Shown here in pieces: positions 33,741 through 41,954 of a stretch of 64,000 nucleotides of DNA. The notes below the pieces were generated by a model. The model did not search any database. It worked only from the letters and a program-made list of their open reading frames with translations, and had not been told where the DNA came from. This DNA comes from Streptomyces humi (GTDB taxonomy: Bacteria > Actinomycetota > Actinomycetes > Streptomycetales > Streptomycetaceae), in assembly GCF_001005085.2 (NCBI RefSeq), contig NZ_LBMU02000050.1, forward strand, positions 1 to 64,000. Reading direction: 5' to 3'. Positions within the stretch are counted from its first letter, which is position 1, and every line of letters begins with the position of its first letter. The position numbers were made by a program, and so were the translations under genes.

Positions 33741-33773
33741 ACCGAACATTCGGTTAGCGTGCGGCGTGGTCAA
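33741..33773 (-). promoter_or_regulatory. paaI promoter with overlapping TetR-type (PaaR-like) operator
   Basis: On the minus strand TTGACC (33768-33773) and AATGTT (33745-33750) are spaced by 17 bases. ACCGAACATTCGGT (33741-33754), with 6-bp arms around two bases, covers the -10. It resembles the ACCG...CGGT operator class bound by PaaR-type TetR regulators in actinobacteria, and a related site precedes paaA. No such regulator gene is in the window. Confidence 0.65.
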
Positions 33774-33866
33774 GTAATCCAGCCAGGCCCCCGCATGTCA
33801 AGAGGCGGACCGCAGGTCGCCGTGGACCCCCGGGGCCGACGGTTCCGACGCCGAGGAGGCCGACTG

Positions 33867-35090
33867 ATGCCCGACGACGTGTACCTCGTCGACGGCGCCC
33901 GCACCCCGCAGGGACGCCACGGCGGCGCGCTGGCCGCCGTCCGCCCCGACGACCTGGCCGCCCTCGTCGTCGGCGAGGCCGTCCGGCGGGCCGGCGTGCC
34001 CGGCGAGGCCGTGGACGAGGTCGTGCTCGGGGCCGCCAACCAGGCGGGCGAGGACAACCGGGACGTGGCCCGGATGGCGGTCCTGCTGGCCGGACTGCCG
34101 CACACCGTGCCCGGCTACACCGTCAACCGCCTGTGCGCCTCGGGCCTGACCGCGGTGGCCTCGGCGGCCCAGGCGATCCGCGCCGGAGAGGCGGACCTCG
34201 TGGTCGCCGGGGGAGTGGAGTCCATGACCCGGGCGCCCTGGGTCATGGAGAAGCCCGGCACCCCGTGGGCCAGGCCGGGCCAGGTGCACGACACCGCCCT
34301 GGGCTGGCGGTTCACCAATCCGCGCTTCACCGCCGCCGACCGGGCCGTGCCCCCGGACGCCGGCCCGGAGGCGGTCAGGGTCACGCTCTCCATGGGGGAG
34401 ACCGCGGAGGAGGTCGCGGCCCTGGACGGCATCACCCGCGCCGAGTCCGACGCCTTCGCCCTGCGCAGCCACCAGCGGGCCGTGGCCGCCCAGGAGGCGG
34501 GCCGCTTCGACCGCGAGATCGTGCCGGTCCCGGTGCGCGACGGCGAGGTCACCCGGGACGAGGGTCCGCGCCCCGGCACCACCCTGGAGAAGCTGGGCTC
34601 CCTGCGGACGGTCTTCCGCGCGGACGGCATCGTCACCGCGGGCTCCTCCTCACCGCTCTCCGACGGCGCCGCGGCCCTGGTCGTCGCCGGTGCGGAGGCG
34701 GTGCGGCGGTACGGGCTCACACCCCGGGCGCGGATCGTCGCGTCCGCCTCCGCGGGGGTGCAGCCCCACCTGATGGGCCTGGGTCCGGTACCCGCCACCG
34801 AGAAGGTCCTGGCCCGAGCCGGACGGCGGGCCGGCGACCTGGACGCCGTGGAACTCAACGAGGCGTTCGCCGCCCAGGCGCTCGCCGTCGTCCGCCGCCT
34901 CGGCCTCGACGAGGCACGGGTCAACGCCGACGGCGGCGCCATCGCCCTCGGGCACCCGCTCGGCTGCTCCGGAGCCCGCATCCTGCTCACGCTCCTCGGC
35001 CGCATCGAGCGGGAGAACGGCCGCCGCGGTCTGGCCACGCTGTGCGTCGGTGTGGGCCAGGGCGTCGCCCTCCTCGTGGAGCGCGTGTGA
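33867..35090 (+). CDS. acetyl-CoA acyltransferase / 3-oxoadipyl-CoA thiolase
   Basis: The product (407 aa) is a thiolase. Nucleophile C90 is in NRLCASGLTAV, the NEAFAAQ motif is near residue 330, H is in GGAIALGHPLGCSGAR, and the second Cys is in LCVGVGQG. In this setting it is best read as the final paa-pathway thiolase (3-oxoadipyl-CoA to succinyl-CoA and acetyl-CoA), PaaJ-like; a general fatty-acid thiolase cannot be excluded. GAGGAGG upstream fixes the ATG at 33867. It lies between the divergent paaI-paaK unit and paaABCDE and reads with the latter. Confidence 0.87.
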   Translation: MPDDVYLVDGARTPQGRHGGALAAVRPDDLAALVVGEAVRRAGVPGEAVDEVVLGAANQAGEDNRDVARMAVLLAGLPHTVPGYTVNRLCASGLTAVASAAQAIRAGEADLVVAGGVESMTRAPWVMEKPGTPWARPGQVHDTALGWRFTNPRFTAADRAVPPDAGPEAVRVTLSMGETAEEVAALDGITRAESDAFALRSHQRAVAAQEAGRFDREIVPVPVRDGEVTRDEGPRPGTTLEKLGSLRTVFRADGIVTAGSSSPLSDGAAALVVAGAEAVRRYGLTPRARIVASASAGVQPHLMGLGPVPATEKVLARAGRRAGDLDAVELNEAFAAQALAVVRRLGLDEARVNADGGAIALGHPLGCSGARILLTLLGRIERENGRRGLATLCVGVGQGVALLVERV

Positions 35091-35138
35091 ACACCGGAAC
35101 GGCTGCCGGCGCGTGACCCGGCCGATCGGCCCGGACTC

Positions 35139-35189
35139 TTGCCAGACCGGGGAGGGAAGACCTTATGATGAACCGAACGAATGGTCGGT
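35139..35189 (+). promoter_or_regulatory. paaA promoter and TetR-type operator
   Basis: TTGCCA (35139-35144) and TATGAT (35164-35169) form a promoter with a 19-base spacer. Directly downstream, ACCGAACGAATGGTCGGT (35172-35189) has arms ACCGA/TCGGT like the site ahead of paaI. The operator covers the expected transcription start, which fits repression relieved by phenylacetyl-CoA. The ligand is inference from PaaR-type systems. Confidence 0.65.
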
Positions 35190-35204
35190 AGGGAGTTGGT
35201 GGAG

Positions 35205-36176
35205 ATGACTGAAGCGGCCGGAAGGGACGCCGGGCCGGATCTGGAGTCCCAGTTCGAGGCGACGATCGCGCGTGACCAGCGCATCGAGCCCCGCGACTGG
35301 ATGCCGGAGGGCTACCGCAAGACGCTCGTCCGGCAGATCGCCCAGCACGCGCACTCCGAGATCATCGGCATGCAGCCGGAAGGCGAGTGGATCACCAAGG
35401 CCCCCTCGCTGCGCCGCAAGGCGATCCTGTTCGCCAAGGTCCAGGACGAGGCCGGCCACGGCCTGTACCTCTACTCGGCCGCCGAGACCCTGGGCGCCGA
35501 CCGCGCCGACCTCACCGAGCGTCTCCTCGAAGGCCGCCAGAAGTACTCGTCCATCTTCAACTACCCGACGCTCAGCTACGCGGACGTCGGCGTCATCGGC
35601 TGGTTCGTGGACGGCGCGGCCATCTGCAACCAGGTGCCGCTGTGCCGCAGTTCCTACGGCCCCTACGCGCGCGCGATGGTGCGGATCTGCAAGGAGGAGT
35701 CCTTCCACCAGCGGCAGGGCTACGAACTGCTGATGACCATGATGCGCGGCACCGAGGCCCAGCGCGAGATGGTGCAGGACGCCGTGAACCGCTGGTGGTG
35801 GCCGTCCCTGATGATGTTCGGCCCGCCCGACGACGACTCGCCCAACTCCGCGCAGTCCATGGCCTGGAAGATCAAGCGGCACAGCAACGACGAACTGCGC
35901 CGTCGCTTCGTCGACATGACCGTGCCCCAGGCGGCGAAGCTCGGCGTGACCCTGCCCGACCCCGAGCTGCGCTGGAACGAGGAGCGCGGTCACCACGACT
36001 TCGGCACCCCCGACTTCAGCGAACTCAAGGAAGTCATCACCGGCAACGGCCCCTGCAACGCGCAGCGGATGGACCGCCGGCGCACCGCCCACGAGGAGGG
36101 TGCCTGGGTGCGTGCGGCCGCCAGTGCCCACGCCGCCAAGCAGGCCGCCCGGGCACGCGAGGAGGCCGTGGCATGA
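35205..36176 (+). CDS. paaA: 1,2-phenylacetyl-CoA epoxidase, catalytic subunit A
   Basis: The product (323 aa) is the catalytic di-iron subunit of the ring-epoxidising complex PaaABCE. Ferritin-like ligands are visible in HAHSEIIGM, QDEAGHGLYLYS and EESFHQRQGYELL. It is the usual length. I place the start at 35205 because GGTGGAG precedes it and because the ATG at 35181 lies inside the operator and transcription start region. Its stop overlaps the paaB start (ATGA). Together with paaB, C, D and E it makes phenylacetyl-CoA 1,2-epoxide in the cytoplasm. Confidence 0.95.
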   Translation: MTEAAGRDAGPDLESQFEATIARDQRIEPRDWMPEGYRKTLVRQIAQHAHSEIIGMQPEGEWITKAPSLRRKAILFAKVQDEAGHGLYLYSAAETLGADRADLTERLLEGRQKYSSIFNYPTLSYADVGVIGWFVDGAAICNQVPLCRSSYGPYARAMVRICKEESFHQRQGYELLMTMMRGTEAQREMVQDAVNRWWWPSLMMFGPPDDDSPNSAQSMAWKIKRHSNDELRRRFVDMTVPQAAKLGVTLPDPELRWNEERGHHDFGTPDFSELKEVITGNGPCNAQRMDRRRTAHEEGAWVRAAASAHAAKQAARAREEAVA

Positions 36177-36463
36177 GCAACTCCGAGAACTGGCCGCTGT
36201 ACGAGATCTTCATCCGCGGCAAGCGCGGCCTCAACCACGTCCACGTCGGCTCACTGCACGCGGCGGACGACCGGATGGCCCTCACCCACGCCCGCGACCT
36301 GTACACCCGGCGCAACGAAGGCGTGAGCATCTGGGCGGTGCGCTCGGAGCACATCGCCGCCTCCACCCGGGACGAGAAGGACCCGTTCTTCGCCCCGAGC
36401 GCCGACAAGGTCTACCGGCACCCGACGTTCTACGACATCCCCGACGACGTCCCGCACATCTAG
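36173..36463 (+). CDS. paaB: 1,2-phenylacetyl-CoA epoxidase subunit B
   Basis: The product (96 aa) is the small bridging subunit of the epoxidase. The family signature YEIFIRGKRGLNHVHVGSL opens the protein, and the RHPTFYDIPDDVPHI ending is typical. It links the PaaA-PaaC dimers and is needed for activity but holds no cofactor. The ATG at 36173 overlaps the paaA stop by four bases (ATGA), and paaC follows after nine bases. Confidence 0.95.
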   Translation: MSNSENWPLYEIFIRGKRGLNHVHVGSLHAADDRMALTHARDLYTRRNEGVSIWAVRSEHIAASTRDEKDPFFAPSADKVYRHPTFYDIPDDVPHI

Positions 36464-36472
36464 GAGCCGGTG

Positions 36473-37303
36473 ATGAGCGACGACCACGTCTACCTGAGCC
36501 TGGCCGAGGGCCACGACGACAGTGACGCCCGCTGGGCCTTCGGCACCGGCTTCGAGGACCCGCTGCACGGCGTCGACACCACCGTGCCCGAGCACGTCGA
36601 CGCCGCCGCGCTGTCCTCCCTGTGCCTGGCGCTCGGCGACGACGCCCTGGTGCTGGCCCAGCGGCTCGCCGAATGGGTCACCCGCGCCCCCGAGCTGGAG
36701 GAGGAGGTGGCACTGGCCAACATCGGGCTCGACCTGCTGGGCCAGGCCCGCCTGCTGTACGCGCGCTGCGGCCAGACGGACGGCACCGGACGCACCGAGG
36801 ACGCCTACGCCTACTTCCGCGACCCCGGCGACTTCCGCAACGTGACCCTCGCGGAACTCCCCAACGGCGACTTCGCCTTCTCCGTCCTGCGGCTGCTGGT
36901 GTTCGCCGCCTGGCGGCTCGCCCACTTCACCGAACTCGTCACCACACCCGACCCGGTGCTCGCGGCGATCGCGGCCAAGGGCGTCAAGGAGCTCACCTAC
37001 CACCGGCAGTACGCCGCCGAGTGGGTCGTCCGCCTCGGCGACGGCACCGAGGAGTCGCGCGCCCGCATGCTGACCGCCCTGGAGGCGCAGGCCCCCTACT
37101 GGGACGAGCTGTTCGCCGCACAGGACGCGCGAGCCGCGGTACTGGCCGACCTCCGCCAGGTGTTCGACGCGGCCGGCCTCCCCACGCCCGACCTTCCGCC
37201 GTCGCCCGGCGTCGGCCGCGACGGCGCCCACACCGGGCATCTCGCCCCGCTGCTCGCCGAGTTGCAGAGCGTGGCCCGCGCCGACCCGGAGGCGACGTGG
37301 TGA
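36473..37303 (+). CDS. paaC: 1,2-phenylacetyl-CoA epoxidase subunit C
   Basis: The product (276 aa) is the structural ferritin-like partner of PaaA. EEEVALANIGLDLLGQARLL and the later ELTYHRQYAAEWVVRLGDGT are family landmarks; the metal site is degenerate, as is normal for PaaC. AGGAG precedes the ATG at 36473; a GTG at 36470 is also possible. The last codons overlap the GTG of paaD (GTGA). Confidence 0.94.
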   Translation: MSDDHVYLSLAEGHDDSDARWAFGTGFEDPLHGVDTTVPEHVDAAALSSLCLALGDDALVLAQRLAEWVTRAPELEEEVALANIGLDLLGQARLLYARCGQTDGTGRTEDAYAYFRDPGDFRNVTLAELPNGDFAFSVLRLLVFAAWRLAHFTELVTTPDPVLAAIAAKGVKELTYHRQYAAEWVVRLGDGTEESRARMLTALEAQAPYWDELFAAQDARAAVLADLRQVFDAAGLPTPDLPPSPGVGRDGAHTGHLAPLLAELQSVARADPEATW

Positions 37304-37815
37304 CCGGAGTGCTGTCCGACGTCCGGCGGGCCCGGCACCTCGCCGAGCAGGTCCCCGACCCCGAACTGCCCATGCTCACCCTGGCCGACCTCGGCGTGCT
37401 GCGGGACGTGACGATCGAGCCGGACGGCACCGTGGTCGCCGCCCTCACCCCCACCTACTCGGGCTGCCCCGCCATGGCCGAGATGCGGGCCGGCGTCGCC
37501 GCGCGCCTGCGGGCCGCCGGCTTCGAGCGGGTACGGATCCGCACGGTCCTCGACCCGCCGTGGACGAGCGACTGGATCACCCCCCAGGGCCGCCGCAAAC
37601 TCGCCGAGCACGGCATCGCACCGCCCATGACGGCGCCGCGGCGCCCCACGGGACCCGTCCCGCTGGACCTGTCGCCGACCCGGCGCACGGTGCCCTGCCC
37701 GCAGTGCGGCTCCGCCGACACCGAGGAGACCTCCCGCTTCGCGGCCACCTCCTGCAAAGCGCTCTGGCGGTGCCGCACCTGCCGTGAGCCGTTCGAGTAC
37801 GTCAAGGAGATCTGA
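37300..37815 (+). CDS. paaD: phenylacetate catabolism maturation factor D
   Basis: The product (171 aa) has an N-terminal DUF59/MIP18-like domain (VPDPELPMLTLADLGVLRDV, with TYSGCPAM holding the conserved Cys) and a C-terminal zinc-ribbon (PCPQCGS ... CRTC). PaaD-type proteins are thought to help assemble iron-containing centres of the epoxidase complex. Translation starts at the GTG at 37300, overlapping the paaC stop, and ends in a TGATG overlap with paaE. Confidence 0.93.
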   Translation: MTGVLSDVRRARHLAEQVPDPELPMLTLADLGVLRDVTIEPDGTVVAALTPTYSGCPAMAEMRAGVAARLRAAGFERVRIRTVLDPPWTSDWITPQGRRKLAEHGIAPPMTAPRRPTGPVPLDLSPTRRTVPCPQCGSADTEETSRFAATSCKALWRCRTCREPFEYVKEI

Positions 37816-38927
37816 TGGCAGAGCTGACGGCACCGGCCGCCGGTGCCCCCGCGACGAGCCCGCGGCGGCTTCGCCCGGCCTTCCACGCCCTGCGCGTCGC
37901 CGACGTGCAGCCGCTGTGCGAGGACGCCGTGGCGGTCACCTTCGACGTCCCCGCCGCCCTCGCGGCGGAGTTCGCCTTCGGCCCCGGCCAGTCGCTCACC
38001 CTGCGCCGCGAGACCGACGGACGCGACGAACGGCGCTCCTACTCGATCTGCTCGGCGGCCGGCACCCCGCCCCGCATCGGCGTCCGTGAGGTGCCCGGCG
38101 GGCTCTTCTCCTCCTGGCTCGTCCACGACGTGCGGCCGGGTGACACCGTCCAGGTGATGGCACCGACCGGAGCGTTCACCCCCGACCTCACCGTCCCCGG
38201 CCACCACGTGCTGATCGCGGCCGGCTCCGGCATCACTCCCATGATGTCCATCGCCGAGTCCGTCCTGGCCGCCGACGACCGCTCGAAGGTCACGCTGTTC
38301 TACGGCAACCGGCGCACCGACACCGTGATGTTCGCCGACGAACTGGCCGACCTCAAGGACCAGTACCGCACCCGGTTCCACCTCGCCCACGTCCTGTCCC
38401 GTGAACCCCGCGAAGCCGACCTCCTCTCCGGCCGGCTCGACGGCGCACGCCTCGCCGCGCTCATCGAGGGCCTGGTCGACGTCCGGGGCGCCGACCACTG
38501 GTGGCTGTGCGGCCCGCACGGCATGGTGCTCGACGCCCGGAAGCTGCTCGCGGAGCTGGGTGTCCCGGACCCGCGGGTCCACCAGGAGCTCTTCTTCGCC
38601 GACGAGCCGATCGAACCGCTCCGGCATCCGGAGAGGACGGCGGACGGCCCGGTCAGCGAGGTCACCGTCACCCTGGACGGCCGCTCCACCACCGCCCTGC
38701 TGCCGCGCGGGAGCACCCTCCTCGACGCCGCCGCGCGCATCCGCCCGGACCTGCCCTTCGCCTGCAAGGGAGGCGTCTGCGGCACCTGCCGCGCACGCGT
38801 CACGGACGGCTCGGCGGACATGCGCCGCAACTACGCCCTGGAACCGGCCGAGGTGCGGGCCGGCTACGTCCTGACCTGCCAGACGTTCCCGGTCTCCGAC
38901 ACGCTGACCGTCGACTACGACAGCTGA
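37815..38927 (+). CDS. paaE: 1,2-phenylacetyl-CoA epoxidase reductase subunit E
   Basis: The product (370 aa) passes electrons from NADPH to the PaaA di-iron centre. An FAD-binding ferredoxin-reductase part (residues about 18-260: DERRSYSICSA, AAGSGITPMMSIAES) is fused to a C-terminal plant-type [2Fe-2S] domain with CKGGVCGTC and a fourth Cys in LTCQTFP. The ATG shares a base with the paaD stop. It is the last gene of paaABCDE. Ring-opening and beta-oxidation genes (paaZ, paaG, paaF, paaH) are not in this window. Confidence 0.95.
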   Translation: MAELTAPAAGAPATSPRRLRPAFHALRVADVQPLCEDAVAVTFDVPAALAAEFAFGPGQSLTLRRETDGRDERRSYSICSAAGTPPRIGVREVPGGLFSSWLVHDVRPGDTVQVMAPTGAFTPDLTVPGHHVLIAAGSGITPMMSIAESVLAADDRSKVTLFYGNRRTDTVMFADELADLKDQYRTRFHLAHVLSREPREADLLSGRLDGARLAALIEGLVDVRGADHWWLCGPHGMVLDARKLLAELGVPDPRVHQELFFADEPIEPLRHPERTADGPVSEVTVTLDGRSTTALLPRGSTLLDAAARIRPDLPFACKGGVCGTCRARVTDGSADMRRNYALEPAEVRAGYVLTCQTFPVSDTLTVDYDS

Positions 38928-39185
38928 CCGGCCGCCCCGGGACACTGGGCACCCGCCGGCCGGACGCCGTCCCCCTCCGCCGGCGCGTCGCCCTCGGCCG
39001 CCGGTACCGGCGAACACGCCCGGTGACCGTACCCTTGCGGCTTCCCGCGGAAGTTGCCACGCTGGTCGTTCAGACCGTCCGGTCCGGCAGCTCCGTGGCG
39101 TCGGCGGGACCCAGGTCCCCGGCCGGCCCCGGCTCGACACGTACGTGCGCGTCGCTCTCCCGCCGCCTCACCTGTGGAGCACACC

Positions 39186-39524
39186 ATGGACACGAGCGGG
39201 GAGGCCGCCCGCGGCCTGACCGACATCCAGGACTTCCTGTACCAGCAGGCCCATCTGCGGGCGGCACGCCGCCGCGTGGCCGAGTTCACCGCGCGCGAGC
39301 CCGGCCTGACGCCGGTGCAGAAGGCGGACATCGAGCGCTGGTACCTCGCGGAACAGACGTACGTGGCCCGCCTGGTGACCGACCACATCGCCGCCAGCGT
39401 CAGCGAGGCGGAGCAACGGCACAACGCCCGCTTCGGGCACTGGCTGCGCGGCACCCTGACCGCGATGATCCTGATCACCGTGGCCATGGGCCTGTGTGTG
39501 ACGGCGGTGCTGGCCGGAATGTGA
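39186..39524 (+). CDS. small C-tail-anchored membrane protein of unknown function
   Basis: The product (112 aa) has a charged, helical cytoplasmic part (residues 1-85; ADIERWYLAEQTYVARLVTD) and one C-terminal transmembrane helix (about 88-110, MILITVAMGLCVTAVL). GTGGAG precedes the ATG at 39186. I do not recognise a named family; similar small proteins are common in streptomycetes. It follows paaE by 258 bp with no strong terminator seen, so read-through is possible, but a functional link to phenylacetate is unsupported. Confidence 0.65.
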   Translation: MDTSGEAARGLTDIQDFLYQQAHLRAARRRVAEFTAREPGLTPVQKADIERWYLAEQTYVARLVTDHIAASVSEAEQRHNARFGHWLRGTLTAMILITVAMGLCVTAVLAGM

Positions 39525-39569
39525 GGCCACCGGCCCGGGGCCTGCTTCCGCCCCGCGAGCCGGTCCTCG

Positions 39570-39807
39570 ATCCGGACCTGGGGGCGTCAAGGGCGGCGAG
39601 CCCCATGCGGACGAACTCCGCCGGTCTGAAGACCTCGGGCCCGGCGACCTCGACCACCCCGTTCACAGGAGCGCCGGCCGCGGTGCGGCTCACGGCCGCG
39701 GCCACGGCGTCGGAGACGACGGGCTGGATCCTGGCGTCCGGCAGCCGCACGGTGCCGCCCTCGGTGACCCCGTCGGCGCGCCCCCGCGCGAACTCACGCC
39801 AGGTCAA
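39570..39807 (-). pseudogene. remnant of an NAD(P)H-binding SDR (NmrA-like) oxidoreductase
   Basis: The minus strand encodes about 75 residues closely resembling the C-terminal third of SDR-family oxidoreductases, including VRLPDARIQPVVSDAVAAAV and VNGVVEVAGPEVF. There is no nucleotide-binding N-terminus upstream and the usual C-terminus is lost into Arg/Ser/Gly-rich sequence. It starts at a TTG without ribosome-binding site and overlaps the end of a non-coding region. I read it as a deletion remnant; a short expressed protein is unlikely. Confidence 0.6.
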
Positions 39808-39967
39808 GAGCGGATCGGGGGCGGGTAAAGGCGAGGGCAGGTGTCGGTCTTGACGGCCTGATGCCTGGACTGTGGTGGCCAGGTGGTCATGTGGTGTTCA
39901 TGCGGCAGCAGTTGGGCTGGGCCAGGGTGCGGACGTTGTCAGCTCAGCAGCTCGTCGGGAGGGCGTC

Positions 39968-41581
39968 ATGACGGAACAGACAGAGTCCACAGAGGGCAGA
40001 TCGCCGGAGGCCTCGGAGGGGTTCAGCCGCCGGCACGCGCTGGGGCTGCTCGGCACCGCGGGAGCCGGTGCGGCAGCCACCGGGCTGCTGGGCGCCGGCA
40101 CGGCCCAGGCCGCGCCGCTCGCCGCCCCGGCCCTCCACCTCACCGCGGACGCCTCGGGCGCCTCCCCCGTGCAGGGCCTGCACCTGACCTTCGGAGCCGA
40201 CCCGCGCACCCAGATGACGGTCTCCTGGATCACGGACGGTCCGGTGACCAAGCCGGTCGTGCACTACGGCACCCTGGAACACGGCTTTGGTTCCAGGGCC
40301 GCCGCCCGGACCGTGACCTATGTCGACGGCACCTCGAACCGCACCGTCCACGTCCACCACGCCCGGCTCGACCGCCTCACCCCGGACACGGACTACCTCT
40401 ACCTCGCCACGCACGAGGGCGCGACCCCGGACAGCGGCACCTTCCGCACGGCCCCGCGCGGGCGCAGGCCGGTCACCTTCACCAGCTTCGGCGACCAGTC
40501 CGCCCCGCAGGTCACCTGGTCGGCCGACGGCACGGTCGCCCTGGACGCCAACTCCACGCCCGCGACGAAGGACATCGTCACCGGCATCGAGCAGGTCGCC
40601 CCGCTGTTCCACCTGCTCAACGGCGACCTCTGCTACGCCAACCTGGATGTCGACCGGGTGCGCACCTGGAACAACTTCTTCACCAACAACACCCGTTCGG
40701 CGCGCTTCCGCCCCTGGATGCCGGCGGCCGGCAACCACGAGATCGAGAGGGCCAACGGCCCGATCGGACTCGGCGCCTTCCAGGCCTACTTCTCCCTGCC
40801 CTCCACCGAGACGGACCCCGAACTCGCGGGCCTGTGGTACGCGTTCACGGCCGGTTCGGTCCGGGTGATCGTGCTTCAGAACGACGACAACTGCCTCCAG
40901 GACGGCGGCGACGTCTACATCAGCGGCTACTCCGGCGGCCGTCAGCTGGCCTTCCTGGAGCGGGAGCTGAAGGCGGCGCGTTCCTCGAAGGAGGTCGACT
41001 GGGTGGTCGTGGCCATGCACCAGGTCATGATCAGCTCCTCCGACGCCAACGGCGCAGACCTGGGCCTGCGCGAGAAGTACGGCCCGCTGTTCGACCGGTA
41101 CGGCGTCGACCTGGTGCTGTGCGGCCACGAGCACAACTACGAGCGGTCACTGGCGGTCCGCGGCGTCGTCTCCGGCAGCGAGACGCTCACGCCCAACCCG
41201 GTGTCGCAGGCCACCGACGACATCGACGCCGACCACGGCACCGTGCACATGATCCTCGGCGGCGGCGGTGTCTCCGGTACCACCAACCAGAACTTCTTCA
41301 AGGACGGCACCGGCAAGGTGATCACCGCCGTGTCGGCGACCGCCGGCTCCAACGGCAAGCGCACCTCCACCTACGTGAAGGAGCAGGCGGTGTGGATCGG
41401 CGTCCGGGACACCGAACACCCCTACGGCTTCGCCGCGTTCACCGTCGACCCCGGCCGGCACCCCGGTGACACCACCCGGATGCACGTCACGTACTACAAC
41501 GTGAACAAGCCGCACGGCGAACTGTCGGTATTCGAGAACTTCACGCTGCACCGCAGGCGTTCGGACGGCCCCGGCCACTGA
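39968..41581 (+). CDS. secreted purple acid phosphatase / metallophosphoesterase
   Basis: The product (537 aa) has a Tat signal (FSRRHALGLLG, cleavage near residue 49, TAQA-AP). A fibronectin-like N-terminal domain of purple acid phosphatases comes next (about 60-160), followed by a calcineurin-like metallophosphoesterase domain. Metal ligands are visible in TSFGDQSA, LLNGDLCYAN, AAGNHEIE, VVAMHQVM and CGHEHNYERS. It would release phosphate from organic esters outside the cell. Tat export fits cytoplasmic loading of the dinuclear metal centre. GGGAGGG precedes the ATG at 39968. A strong hairpin follows. I see no PHO-box-like repeats upstream. Confidence 0.88.
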   Translation: MTEQTESTEGRSPEASEGFSRRHALGLLGTAGAGAAATGLLGAGTAQAAPLAAPALHLTADASGASPVQGLHLTFGADPRTQMTVSWITDGPVTKPVVHYGTLEHGFGSRAAARTVTYVDGTSNRTVHVHHARLDRLTPDTDYLYLATHEGATPDSGTFRTAPRGRRPVTFTSFGDQSAPQVTWSADGTVALDANSTPATKDIVTGIEQVAPLFHLLNGDLCYANLDVDRVRTWNNFFTNNTRSARFRPWMPAAGNHEIERANGPIGLGAFQAYFSLPSTETDPELAGLWYAFTAGSVRVIVLQNDDNCLQDGGDVYISGYSGGRQLAFLERELKAARSSKEVDWVVVAMHQVMISSSDANGADLGLREKYGPLFDRYGVDLVLCGHEHNYERSLAVRGVVSGSETLTPNPVSQATDDIDADHGTVHMILGGGGVSGTTNQNFFKDGTGKVITAVSATAGSNGKRTSTYVKEQAVWIGVRDTEHPYGFAAFTVDPGRHPGDTTRMHVTYYNVNKPHGELSVFENFTLHRRRSDGPGH

Positions 41582-41954
41582 CCCCGCCCCGGGCCTCCGC
41601 CGACGGGGCGGCGGGCCGGGTGACGACCGCCCGGCTTGCCGCCCCGTCCGTACCCGTGCGGGCCTGGCCGGATACCGGCGAAGTCCCCTTGCGCAGCCGG
41701 GGGTTGGGCCGGGGTGCAGACTGGAAATACTTGGCTAAGCAACTATATGCTCGCCCATGGGGGCGGATGGCGAACATGGCCGCACGCCCCCGTGAGAATC
41801 CTGTCTCCGTGGCCCATGATGGAGGTCGCGGTTCGACAACATGTCAAACGTGTCGCTGTTCCGCCGGTTGACTGCCGCCCGGCGTGGACGTGCATGGCAG
41901 TGTCCGGTGGTGCCGCATCGATGAAGAGATCATCCACTCCTGGAAGGAAGTGCC
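41582..41954 (+). other. non-coding region before the FHA-flavoprotein gene
   Basis: These 373 bases contain the phosphatase terminator at the left. An AT-rich patch at 41725-41750 holds an imperfect inverted repeat TTGGCTAAGCAA and TATATG. A lone TTGACT lies at 41868-41873 without a good -10 partner. No codon-biased reading frame is present. The FHA-flavoprotein promoter is probably in the AT-rich patch or near 41868. Confidence 0.45.
41602..41648 (+). terminator. hairpin terminator of the phosphatase gene
   Basis: An 11-bp outer stem (41602-41612 with 41638-41648) continues through two possible G-U pairs into a 6-bp inner stem (41615-41620 with 41630-41635) around a 9-base loop. It lies 20 bp past the phosphatase stop. 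Confidence 0.7.
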
